From the NCBI GenBank assembly GCA_947561715.1, contig OX387205.1, positions 6,763,001 through 6,827,000 on the forward strand: 64,000 bases of DNA. Direction: 5' to 3'. A program made the position numbers and the translations under genes. The DNA is from Ascidia mentula (Eukaryota > Chordata > Ascidiacea > Phlebobranchia > Ascidiidae). Positions 1 through 9,528 of the stretch are shown here, one piece after another. Every line of letters begins with the position of its first letter. The first letter of the stretch is position 1. Under the pieces are notes generated by a model that was not told the DNA's origin, searched no databases, and saw nothing but the letters and a program-made list of their open reading frames with translations.

Positions 1-1299
1 AAGTTTAAACGCATTCAAATGGATACACTTGGGCGGAGGCCAAAGATGCTAGAAGGAATTGGTGTTGATTTACAAGTGTTATCCATGGATGGCAATGAAG
101 TCATCAACATTGAAGAAGCCATGTCCGTGGATCATATTCCAGTAAGTCCATACTCCTACCCAACTGACGAGGATCTACAGAGCTTGCCTCATCTAAAAGG
201 TCTTGAGATGCCAAAGGTTGACAGTGAGGAAATTATGCTGTTAATTGGTACCGATACACCGTATGCTCATCGCACCTTGGAGATTCGAACTGGAGGGAAA
301 AAGGAGCCATTTGCTGCGAGAACTCCACTGGGGTGGTCGTTGATTGGTCCATCACCAGATAAAGGGTATGTGCAAGCCAATCGAATCAGAACATTGGAAC
401 TGGATCAAAGAATACAAAGGTCATGGTACCAAGATTTTTGTGAAGAACCTGGAGATTTGCAATTCCCCACATCTAAGGAAGACAGAAAGGTTTTAAAGTT
501 TATGAAGGAAGAAGTTAAACATGTGGATGGACATTTTGTCCTACCTTTACCCAAGAGGAATAGCGTAAAATTACCTGAAGACAATTTAGTTTCAGCGCAA
601 AAAAGATTGCTGTATTTGCAAAAGCGCTTGCAAAAGGATGACTTCCTTTGCAAAGGATATGTGGAAAGAATTCAAGAGTACATAGACAAAGGATATGCTG
701 AACAGGTGCCAACTGAAGAACTACAAACAAGTGACCCCACGTGGTACCTTCCTCACCATCCAGTTTATCACCCACATAAACCAGACAAAGTCAGAGTCGT
801 CTTTGATTGCGCTGCAACACAAAAAGGTGTGTCCTTAAACGATAGTCTCATGCAGGGTCCTGACCTTGTTAACAGTCTGGTCAGTGTGCTAACCCGCTTC
901 CGAAAGAATCAAATTGCAATTGTTGGTGATGTGGAAGCTATGTTCCACCAAGTTAGAGTAAAGAAGAGCGATTCAAATTTACTGAGGTTTTTATGGTGGC
1001 CTGAAGGTGATCTCACAAAGAAGCCAACAGTTCACCGAATGTTAGTCCACATATTTGGAGCCACCTCATCCCCATGTATGGCTACATTCTGTTTGAAGCA
1101 CACCACTGAGGAATTTGGACATGAGTTTGACAAACATGTGTCTGAAATAGTGAAGCACAATTTTTATGTAGATGATTGTTTAGCATCTGCACCTACTGAA
1201 GAGGAAGCAATTAAGACTGTTTTCCAACTTTGTAAATTGCTACAAAGGGGATTTCAAACAGCCAAGCAGTTTTGGACCGGATCCCTGAAACTGAAATAG
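1..1299 (+). pseudogene. Element A pol, first part (protease tail and RT)
   Basis: The frame is open from base 1, so the Met at 19 is only an internal residue and the protein began upstream. The visible start is the region after the protease active site (LLIGTDTP, then TPLGWSLIGPSP), as in Peptidase_A17/DUF1758 BEL/Pao proteins. RT follows: RVVFDCAA, then GDVEAMFHQVRV with the first catalytic Asp, and YVDD at 1165-1176 with the catalytic Asp pair. The product would be the RNA-templated DNA polymerase of element A. The frame ends at 1299 after a run of unrelated residues. Homology resumes in the third frame from about 1257, so a small deletion near 1248-1258 removed part of the conserved segment after YVDD and shifted the frame. 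It is a broken copy. Confidence 0.88.
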
Positions 1300-3773
1300 C
1301 AAAATCAATGAAAGATATCAGCCCGAAAGAAAGTGTCAAGGAAAGAGTGCTGGGCGTGTATTGGAATGTATTTGAGGACAAGTTTGGGTTTCGAACAAGA
1401 AGCTATATTGACGAACAAAGACTTACCAGAAGAAGACTATTGTCGGTCATTAATTCCCTATATGATCCTCTTGGTTTTGCAGCACCTGTTGTTTTAGTTG
1501 CAAAAAGAATCCAGCAAGAAGATATTCAGTTGAAGTTGGGCTGGGATGACACAATCCCAGAATTCCTGTCCGAAAAGTGGAAAAAATGGTGTGGTCAGCT
1601 GCCTGAACTTAAGCAGCTTTTATTGCCAAGATGTTTGAACCCACCAGATTTTGGAAGAGTGATTGAACGCCAAATCCACCATTTCTGTGATGCATCTGTA
1701 AATGGTTATGGATTTGTTACTTACCTTCGACAAGAGGATGAGAATCATTGTGTATATTGTTCTTTTCTGTGTGGAAAATCTAAGGTCACTCCACCAAAAA
1801 GTGAAAGCATTCCCAGATTGGAACTTGTTGCAGCTGTTCTTGCTGTTAAAGCTGACAAGTGGTTACATGAACACTTGGACTATCCTGATTGTAAATCTAC
1901 ATTTTGGACTGACTCAAGTGCTGTTCTTTTTAGCATTTCAAATGAGAGAAAGCGTTTTTCCACATTTGTGGCAAATCGTTTATCAAAAATACATCAGCAA
2001 ACTACCACATCCCAATGGAGGCATGTAGGAACCAAGCAGAATCCGGCTGATGAAGCATCACGAGGAATTTCAGTGAAGAAGCTGCTTGGATCAAGTTTAT
2101 GGCTCAAGGGTCCGAGATTTTTACAGAAGCATGAAAGTTCTTGGCCATGTAACCCTGCCCTTAAGGAATGTGTACCAGACGAATTTAAGCCAATTGAAGT
2201 AAAAAAGTCAATGGCAACTTGCTGTTCTACAATCAATCCTGTTGACACTTTAATAAACAGGTTTTCGTCATTGTTTAAGTTGAAGAAGGCAGTAGCCTGG
2301 ATATTGCGGTACAAACTCTACCTGCATTCGAAGAAAACTGTTCAGAAGGGAAAACTGACTGTTGAAGAGATTTTACAGGCAGAGCTGGAATTGGTGAAGT
2401 ATGTCCAAAGGTCAGCGTTTCCAATTGCATTTGAAGCTCTGTCGAATTTAGGCACAGATCAAAAGGGTCGTCGCTGGTTGAAGAAGTCTAACCAAACGAA
2501 GTGCTTAAACAAGTTAAACCCGCAACTGATAAGCGGTGTCCTTCGACTTGGAGGAAGATTGGACAACGCCCCCATTCCTTTTGAATCCAGACATCCCATC
2601 ATCTTACCAAGTAATCACCATTTGACAAAGCTAATTATTACGCATTACCACGAGCAAGGCGGTCATTCAGGGACTGCACATACATGGACGGCGATCCGCC
2701 AGAAGTACTGGATTGTCAAGGGTGGTGCCACTGTCCGTCGTGCTCTCGTTCACTGTATACCTTGCCGCAAACGCAACGTGCCTCGCAGTCAGCAACTGAT
2801 GGCAGATCTACCACCAGCACGCTTGAAGCCGAACGAGCCACCATTCTCGTACACCGGAATCGATTTTTTCGGTCCGTTTTTAGTGAAGCGCGGCCGTAGC
2901 GAAGTAAAGAGATATGGCTGCATTTTTACCTGCATGACGATGCGTGCCGTGCATATCGAAGTTGCCGAAGATTTGTCAACCGACTCGTTCATAAACGCCT
3001 TGAGAAGATTTATTGCCCGAAGAGGAAAGCCAGTTGAAATTTATAGCGACAATGGAACGAATTTTGTGGGAGCAGAGCGTGTTTTACGCGAAGCCCTGGA
3101 GGAGCTGAACAAGGAGAAGCTGGAAGCTCATCTTCAACAGAAAGGAATAAAATGGGCGTTTAATCCCCCAGCAGCAAGTCACATGGGCGGCATATGGGAG
3201 AGATTAATCCGTTCCATACGAAAAATCCTGAACTCGATGCTACACAAGTCCCCGATTATTAGTGAAGATACCCTACGTACGTTGATGGTGGAAGTTGAAA
3301 ATATACTCAACTCCAGACCGTTGACGCCCGTCACGTTTAGTCCAAGCAACGACGTTCCTTTGACACCCAATCACATTCTGTTACAGAAGCCAAGCCCTAT
3401 TATGGCACCTGGGCAATTTGACGAAAAGGACAACTACACCCGCCGTCGCTGGCGCCAAGTGCAGTTCTTAGCTGACGAATTTTGGAGACGATGGACCAAT
3501 GAGTACTTGCCAACCATCGCTTTGCGGCAAAAGTGGCCAGACAGAAGAAAAAATATCGAAGTCGGCGATATTGTTCTCGTTGTTAACGAATCTATGCCCC
3601 GTCGAGGCTGGGACCTTGGTCGAGTTATAAATACCTATCCGGACAAACATGGAGTTGTCAGACAAGTCGACGTCAAAACGAAATCAAACATAATCAAAAG
3701 GCCAATTGCAAAGTTGTGCCTTGTTTTCGAGGCTAGCGGTTCCCAAGTGCATTCGACAGGCTCCGACAACTAG
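1257..3773 (+). pseudogene. Element A pol, second part (RNase H, integrase, DUF5641)
   Basis: This frame continues the polyprotein after the deletion. Homology starts near 1257; the first codon able to start is TTG at 1272, which is not a real start. In order: RT connection (NSLYDPLGF), RNase H (HHFCDAS, IPRLELVAAVLA, FWTDSS, NPADEASRG), the His/Cys zinc motif of integrase (HYHEQGGHSG, then CIPC), and the catalytic core with Asp at 2862-2864, Asp at 3048-3050 and Glu at 3198-3200 (spacing 62 and 50 residues, the same as in element C). The C-terminal part (FWRRWTNEYL, then VGDIVLVV) fits DUF5641. The stop is TAG at 3771-3773. These parts would degrade template RNA and integrate the cDNA. The domains look intact, but the upstream frameshift disconnects them. 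Confidence 0.88.
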
Positions 3774-4004
3774 TCGTCGACTACTAGTATTGAGCGTGGT
3801 GCTCTAAATTGAAGGAAGACATGAAGAAATGAACGCTATGCTGTTGAGCTAACACCCACGCATGTTTATTCATACAGACTTTGCTGCAACTAGCCAATTG
3901 AAATTGGCAAATTTTTCGTCTCCGTAACTTGTGTGATTTACGATGTTATTTTTGTTTGTGAATTGGAAATGTACTCTTCTGAGCCGTACATTTGTGGGGG
4001 AGGA
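3774..4004 (+). other. Element A 3' untranslated stretch and polypurine tract
   Basis: This noncoding stretch lies between the pol stop and the 3' LTR. It ends in a purine-rich tract at about 3995-4004 (GTGGGGGAGGA), the expected primer for plus-strand DNA synthesis, directly before the TG that opens the LTR. A 12-base inverted repeat (GATTTACGATGT at 3935-3946 and its complement at 4009-4020) straddles the tract and LTR start. I see no further coding potential. Confidence 0.75.
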
Positions 4005-4048
4005 TGTTACATCGTAAATCTACTGTCTCCCCAACTGGTAAATTTCTG

Positions 4049-4056
4049 TATAAATA
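4049..4056 (+). promoter_or_regulatory. TATA box in element A LTR
   Basis: TATAAATA lies 45 bases into the LTR, upstream of a plausible transcription start near 4080. It fits a canonical TATA element for Pol II transcription. The only support is sequence and position. Confidence 0.6.
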
Positions 4057-4538
4057 GCGCCTCCACGTGGAGAAATTCTCCCCTCGTGTTCGGCAAGTTT
4101 GCTGACAACTGTAGTTAGTTTCGTGGGTCTACGAATCTTGTGTCATTTGTTTTGCAGGAAATTTAAGTTAATTATTCTTAACAAGTTAAGTAACCTGTTT
4201 TTATTGCTGTGAACATCAAGTCTCACAGTAATTAGTGACCCAGTTGTTTTCGGTAAGTGTTGTTTTATTTGCATGTGTGTTTATGTCAATAACCATTGTC
4301 TTGAATTGTCAAACCTGGTTTAAAGTGTACTTTGTTTGTTACTTGCAGTTCGACTTGAATGCTCGTTGAAAAATAACTGTTTAAAGTCCTGGTCAAAACG
4401 TTTCGGTAAGAATGTTTTATCTTTGAAACCGGCATTTTTCTATTGTACTTATGGCCCAATATTTCATTTAGAAAACCGTCCGCCTAATCCCGTGAAGTAC
4501 ATCTCGCTAATTGAAGCCAACAAGGGCTTTGTTAATAC

Positions 4539-4544
4539 AATAAA
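4539..4544 (+). terminator. Poly(A) signal AATAAA in element A LTR
   Basis: AATAAA lies 130 bases before the LTR end, where the R/U5 boundary is expected. Element C has the same motif 65 bases before its LTR end. Confidence 0.55.
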
Positions 4545-4674
4545 CTGTTGGAATTTTGTTGGATATTAGTGGGAAGAAGCCTGTAGTTGGGACCTGGCAG
4601 GCGCGTTTTTGAATCTACGTAGAAGCACCAGAGTGGACGTCTGTGCCCACCAGGAGCACTGAAGTAGGCGTTAC

Positions 4675-7512
4675 ACCCTTCCTATTAAGAAGTGTGCAAA
4701 TACTCTGGACAAGATTTATAGCGTCTGCTTCAGTTGATACAGACTTCAGACAGTCGTCGACGTAGAAATTCTTCTTTATGGTCTCGACGACCTCACTTGG
4801 AAACTTGTTTCGTAAATCATCAGCAGCCTGCTTCAGGCAAAAGCTCGCACATGAGGGGGAGGAAGCTGCCCCGAACAGGTGAACCAGCATCCGGTGTGCC
4901 GTGGGCTTCTTCGACATATCGCCTCCGGGCCACCACAGGAATCGAAGTGCGTCGCAATCAGTCGGTTGTACACGTATCTGATGGAACATGGCTTCCACGT
5001 CGGCCACGAGAGCCACCTGTCCCATCCGAAATCTTGAAAGGACACCAACCAACGAGTTGGTCATGTCCGGGCCCTGAAGGAGAGCTTCATTCAGCGACTG
5101 CCCGCGATACTTGGCGGCGCAGTCAAAAACCACCCGCACCTTTCCTGGCTTGTGCGGATTTGTGACAGGATGATGTGGCAGATACCACACAACGTCTTTG
5201 GTCTGTTTCTCATTAGGAATCTCCTCTGCATAGCCTTTAGCTATGTAACCCTGGACCGTCTTGATGTAAGCGTCCCGCAGAAAGCCATCACGCATCAGGC
5301 GGCGTTCCAAAGATCTCAGACGGTTTAGTGCCATGTCCCTGTTGTTGCGCAGCGGCTGCGCATTCGGACGCCACGGCAAAGGCAACTCATAATGTCCCTG
5401 CTGGAATTTCACACCGTTCTTCATTTTATCTAAAACATACCGGTCTTCACGGGACATAGGCGTTTCTGTGCAGTTGGTATCCTGAAAGTCGGTCTTCCAC
5501 ATTCGCTCTAGCTTATCCTGTAGCGAATCATCGGCAACTTGGGTAAAGTTTGCTGCAAACCAATCGTTTGATTTCTTGCAGACAGGTCCTGCTAAGGCCC
5601 ATCCAAGTGGAACCCTTAATGCAATAGGCTGCTTCGGTTTTCCCTTCCGTACTTCTTGCACGATAAAGGCTTCTGGCACATCCAAACCAATCAGCAGCAA
5701 AGCTTCACTGCAGTCAACACGCGGGAATGACAAATCCTTGATATGAGGCAGTCCGTTCAATTCTATCTTTGTCGGAAACTTGTTGGCGGAAATAGGCAAA
5801 CAATCAACGGCAAACACTTCCGGGAGTTCCACAGTTGCAGCACCATCAAGCGAAGCAACGGTCAAGCCGACCCTCTTGCCCTCGCGCCTGCGACTGTCTC
5901 CGTTGACCCTTTTTAGCGTCACGTTGCTCGGTTCACCTTTCAGCCCAAGTCTTTCAGTTAACCTTTTGTCACGCAAAGTGACACCAGAACCAGTATCCAA
6001 AAGAGCGTACGTGTTTACGCACCTTCTGTTAGCACTGATCTTGACGGGAACCATCATCAGATTGACATTCTGGCGACCAGAAGAAGCATGACAGTCCTTT
6101 TCACTTGCCGACACAACCGAACAGACAGTCCGTTCCGGTGCCGTTCCCATGACAGGGGAGGATTCGTCTTCTCTCTTCTCCGGTGGATGCAACAAGGTGT
6201 GATGAGCTTCGTTGCAGTCCTTCACTGTGCACGCTTTGGGGCTGTTGCACTTTGTAGCAAAATGTCCAAATCGAAAACAGTTGTCACACAGTCTGCGGCG
6301 TCGGGTAACGCGCAAGCGATCATGGAACGACCGGGACTTAAATTCCTCGCACTTTGTAAGGCTGTGCCTTCCCGAACAGCACGGACACAGAGGGACTACT
6401 GGAACGTTGGAAGGCCCAGCACGGGCCTTGGGCTTAGACTCTTCTTCCTTTACAACAACGTGACTAGAAGCCTTTACATGACCACCTTTACCTTTAGCTT
6501 TCTTGGCTTCGTTGCGATGCTCGTCCAACATACGACTAAAGAGCGAATTCGCAATCCGGTCCTCCGTTTCTACGAATTCGACCAGGTGTTCGAATTGGGG
6601 TTCACGGCCGGTCGTCCTGACTATTTTCTCAACATGCCGTTTCCAGCTCTCCTGCATCTTGAATGGTAAACGATTTGCCACCGCAATCAGCGTAGGGTAG
6701 TTATTCATCTCGGAATGCTCGTCAATGTCTGAAAGTGTAAGTAAACAATCGCGCAGCGACTGCGCCAATTCGCTTAAACCAGCAGCGTCATTTGGTCGTA
6801 ACTCTTGACCGTTCACAACGCACCTTACACAGGCATGAGCAATTATATGGGACTTGCCATATTGTTGAAATAGCAACTCTCTCGCTTGTCGGTAACCGTT
6901 TTCCTTCAGTCTATAGCAGTGCTCAATCAGTTTACGGGCCTTGCCTTCACAATGCTGGATCAAATACGACAATTTGGCTCCATCGTCATCGATACGAGAA
7001 TCAAAATTGCGAACGAACCGCCAATAGTTCATTGGATTGCCGTCAAATACAATTACTTCAGGCTTGGGTCTGTTAATGTGCTTTACAAGCGATACGATTT
7101 CACTACCATGTGCACTTGTTAGCTTAGCAGATGCGGAAGTAGCATTTACATTTGGTAGATCAGAAGAACCTTGTCCTTCACATGAGGGTTTCTTTACAGG
7201 CATAGAATTAGACAAGGACCCAGCCGGGGCTACATAGTCAAACACATACCGCCGATCCGAAGGGCTTCGCTGCGACGTGACGGGAGGTGACGTAAACAGG
7301 ACGCGACGCTGATCCTCGAGCGGCTTCTCTGTGGAGGATACGGATGATTCCCCAGAACCTCTCACCGTCACGTATTCCGTGTTTCCCGACATCTCGTCCC
7401 AAACCTTCTCTTCCACCTCGGCGGCCTGCAGTCGATGTTGCAGCCCCAACATTTCCAAGTCATCCTTTCGGCGCTGTTCTTCTTCGGCGTGTTGTCGCGC
7501 CAGCTTCTGTCT
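4675..7512 (-). pseudogene. Element B gag-pol (gag C-terminus, protease, RT), truncated
   Basis: The frame is open below the stop at 7513-7515; the first Met is at 7458 but coding similarity already begins at 7512. Counting from that Met: coiled-coil remnant 1-25, DUF1759-like domain about 132-300 (VIVFDGNPMNYW), a Cys/His cluster at 358-370, a CX2CX4HX4C zinc knuckle at 391-404, aspartic protease with DTGS at 488-491, the post-protease region to about 625, and RT with VADVEAMF near 818 and YVDD at 899-902. Residue 928, the last of element B, ends exactly at base 4675. The open frame runs 19 more residues to 4615 but that tail is antisense LTR of element A. The product would supply capsid, protease and polymerase; RNase H and integrase are cut off. 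Confidence 0.9.
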
Positions 7513-8007
7513 TTAAGCGGTCTGTTGAACAGCAAGACGCGCGAGCTGTGTTGTTACTTTAACTCGGGCTCTACTACTTGCCGAAGAACTAGAGCGCATA
7601 CTTCGTCCGCAGGACGATTTGTTGTCTTTCAGACTACCGTCACCGCTTCCACCAGGGCTGGTTACATGCCCAGATAAATCACGACAAGAATGCGAGTTTG
7701 CCTCACAAACCCAGTGGGCAACTCGGTCGTCAAATTCAGTTTTGTTTTTCTTTACGCTTGCAAGATCATCGGCAAGCTCGGGATATGCCTTGTAGGCGTC
7801 CATCGCATCAATAAAAAGCTGTTCTAAAGTAACCAAGACAGTCTCAAGCACTTGCAAGTTGCGGTGATCCTTCATCAGACACTCAGCGACGATGTATTGT
7901 CCACTCAGTCGTCGAAGACGATCAACGACAGCATCAGGAAGTGTCGGTGGAGAAACGCTTGGTTCTGCCATATTGAAAGGCGAACTTGGCAAGGTTGCCT
8001 TTACCAA
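7513..8007 (-). pseudogene. Element B gag, N-terminal part before an in-frame stop
   Basis: This 164-residue frame lies in the same reading frame as the rest of gag-pol and ends in a single TAA at 7513-7515. The residues on both sides of that stop (RARVKVTTQLARLAVQQ before, RQKLARQHAEEEQRRK after) read as one charged helix. It resembles the start of element C gag: a stretch with ES/EC-LMK, then FDxRVA-W, then a Ser-rich linker. The start could be the Met at 8007 or the one 12 codons later at 7971; nothing decides between them. BEL/Pao elements normally encode one continuous gag-pol, so I read the stop as a disabling mutation. Confidence 0.8.
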
Positions 8008-8070
8008 ATAGTTAAACTTGCTTTCAACAAACAGTTGAAACTTGCTTTCAACAAACAGTTGAAACTTTCA
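8008..8070 (-). repeat. Element B leader with a perfect 24-bp tandem repeat
   Basis: Between the gag start and the 5' LTR sit two identical 24-bp units, 8017-8040 and 8041-8064. Each contains TTCAAC and GTTGAA separated by five bases, so each can form a small hairpin. This is where the tRNA primer-binding site is expected, but no canonical TGG start is seen. Confidence 0.7.
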
Positions 8071-8976
8071 TGTAACGTCCGTTGAACGCGCCCCGGTTCT
8101 TGGCGCGGAACGTCACACGAGGCGGAATTCCCGCAGTTGAAACGCGTGTCTTTAATGGGCCTCAAACTCGCTCGCTCACTCAGTTGATGTTATTTTGTTA
8201 TCAAATGTGCAGTACGCACTCGTACGCAAGATGGAATGTATTTGAAATGTAGACGTTACAGACGTCTGGAGGAGACGAAAGACACGTAGCACACCCTTGG
8301 AACACGGTTTCTACACAGAAGGCAATGTGTCAAACAAATACACTTCACGTAGATAATTACAGCATAAGGCTCACCAACTATTTGGGAACCGGGAAACTCT
8401 GGACCACAAAGACGGTCGAAGCAGTTACTGTCGCACACCTAAACGAAACAGGCAGCATAAACTACAATGCGCCACTATGACGTAACACACACAATGCTTA
8501 CCGATAACTTTGGGCGACAGAAGATTGAATACCACACGCTTCACGTGTGTACAAATGCAAGAGAGACACTGCGAGTACAAAGACAGCGTCAACACCGTGT
8601 GTAAACTTAATCACTTTAACAAGGGCAGCTATACTGTTCAGCGAACTGACTTCTAAGTCATCGCAGTTAAATTAGCCAAAATTACAATTTACACATTTCG
8701 GTCATTCGGTACTTCAGTCGTTTCACACATATGTACAAATAGACTCACCAGAAAATGCTCGCTCGCAACACAAAAAACCTTTTGCAAGAATGAAATGACG
8801 TAGCACTGTGCTGCACAGTTGTCGGACACAAAAAGGACGAAACCACGTTGCGTTGTCACTTAAAACCTGGTCTCTTATTATTGCGTCACAGACCGTATGA
8901 TATTGCAACACACATTAGTGTAGAGAAAAATGCGCATTGATAGAAATCGGCAATTACTGGCAAACAAGATGTAACA
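8071..8976 (-). repeat. Element B 5' LTR (906 bp)
   Basis: On the minus strand it opens TGTTACATCTTG (from 8976) and ends ACGTTACA (at 8071), matching the TG...CA rule and resembling the ends of the LTRs of A (opens TGTTACATCG) and C (ends GTTACA). A possible poly(A) signal ATTAAA is at 8151-8156 on the minus strand, about 80 bases before the LTR end. Short ORFs inside it show nothing recognisable. Its partner 3' LTR is not in the window. The outer 252 bases (8725-8976) are repeated at 12807-13058. Confidence 0.75.
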
Positions 8977-8981
8977 CTGTG
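8977..8981. other. CTGTG target-site copy between elements B and C
   Basis: Five bases separate the outer end of the B LTR (8976) from the C LTR (8982). The same CTGTG stands at 13059-13063, through the duplication, and right of C at 20043-20047, where it continues into a satellite monomer. It is the target-site duplication of C and probably also of B. Confidence 0.8.
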
Positions 8982-9433
8982 TGTAAGATTTCTGTGCGCG
9001 TAACTTTCCATGTGAGAAAATTTCACAACAATAGAAACGTCATAATGCCCCTACCAACTGTATGATGCAAGGCTAGTGCCAGCAGTCTTAATGTTTGCCA
9101 CGTGTTGAACTTGTCCGCGTGCATTAAACTGTTTTGGTGGTTAAATATCTATTTGAATTGCAGTGAATTGACTTAAGTTGATAACTTAATTAGTGACTGC
9201 CTAACGTAACTTTACCTGGTGCAACCGAATGCTATTCGAAGTCGGTCCTTGTGCATCTTGTATTGGTGAGTTAAATGTTGTCTGTCATGTTGCATGTGAC
9301 TGTTCGCTAATATGTGTTTGTTTGTTTAGTGAACGTGTCACAGTTTGTTAACTGTGCCGCAGAATAAAAGAATACTGTTCTTTCCTGACGGTGCGGTCAA
9401 ACCCCTGTGACAAGGCTAGCTGGTCGTGTTACA
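8982..9433 (+). repeat. Element C LTR, copy 1 (452 bp)
   Basis: It opens TGTAAGATTT and ends GTTACA. By eye it is identical to 13064-13515 and to the 3' LTR at 19591-20042, which fixes both ends. AATAAA is at 9363-9368. A TATA-like TTAAATAT lies at 9141-9148. A GTGAGT donor-like site at 9266 and a pyrimidine/T-rich TTTAG at 9325-9329 outline a possible 64-bp intron. Confidence 0.93.
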
Positions 9434-9528
9434 TCGTTAACAAACTAGGAATCGTCAACAAGCGAAGGATCGACGATTGATTTGGTCACCACGGACATTG
9501 CCGTGAAATTGCATCTCAAGTAAACCGT
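9434..9528 (+). other. Element C leader, copy 1
   Basis: Ninety-five bases lie between the LTR and the gag start. The primer-binding site should begin here, but the sequence after the LTR (TCGTTAACAAACTAGG) does not start with TGG, so I cannot name a primer tRNA. The same leader is at 13516-13610. Confidence 0.6.

Larger units (their letters stand above)
1..4674 (+). mobile_element. Element A: BEL/Pao LTR retrotransposon, 3' part
   Basis: The window opens inside the polyprotein of a plus-strand BEL/Pao element and runs to the end of its 3' LTR. Order seen: end of protease region, RT, RNase H, zinc-binding and catalytic integrase, C-terminal DUF5641-like domain, polypurine tract, 3' LTR. This order and the sequence type are characteristic of BEL/Pao. 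The 5' LTR, gag and protease active site are outside the window. The right edge is sharp: base 4674 ends the LTR in GTTACA and base 4675 is the last base of a codon of the opposite-strand element B. A is therefore probably nested in B. Confidence 0.9.
4005..4674 (+). repeat. Element A 3' LTR (670 bp)
   Basis: It begins TGTTACATCG right after the polypurine tract and ends GTTACA, giving the TG...CA boundaries of an LTR. The end at 4674 is supported independently: the opposite-strand reading frame of element B is intact up to base 4675. It contains a TATA box (4049-4056) and AATAAA (4539-4544) in the right order for a U3-R-U5 layout. The partner 5' LTR is outside the window, so the boundaries are not confirmed by comparison. 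Confidence 0.8.
4675..8976 (-). mobile_element. Element B: BEL/Pao LTR retrotransposon, 5' part
   Basis: Read on the minus strand: 5' LTR (8976 to 8071), short leader, gag with DUF1759-like domain and zinc knuckle, aspartic protease, and RT to just past YVDD. It stops dead at 4675 where element A's LTR begins. RNase H, integrase and the 3' LTR are missing from the window and are predicted to lie to the left, beyond element A. Outside its LTR, at 8977, stands CTGTG, which is probably its target-site duplication. The protein sequence is clearly different from A and C, so it is a separate family. Confidence 0.88.

Noticed and set aside
3933-4118. Short plus-strand ORFs at the element A 3' end (also 4336-4569)
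   Set aside because: They overlap the polypurine tract and LTR control region and show no recognisable domain.
4734-5165. Plus-strand ORF of 143 codons over element B
   Set aside because: It is antisense to clear RT coding sequence; an arginine/serine-rich composition is typical of a shadow frame.
6088-6669. Plus-strand ORF of 193 codons over element B gag
   Set aside because: Antisense to the Gag zinc-knuckle and DUF1759-like region; nothing recognisable in it.
8256-8911. Short minus-strand ORFs inside the element B LTR
   Set aside because: Sixty-odd codons each, no recognisable motif, and inside noncoding LTR sequence.
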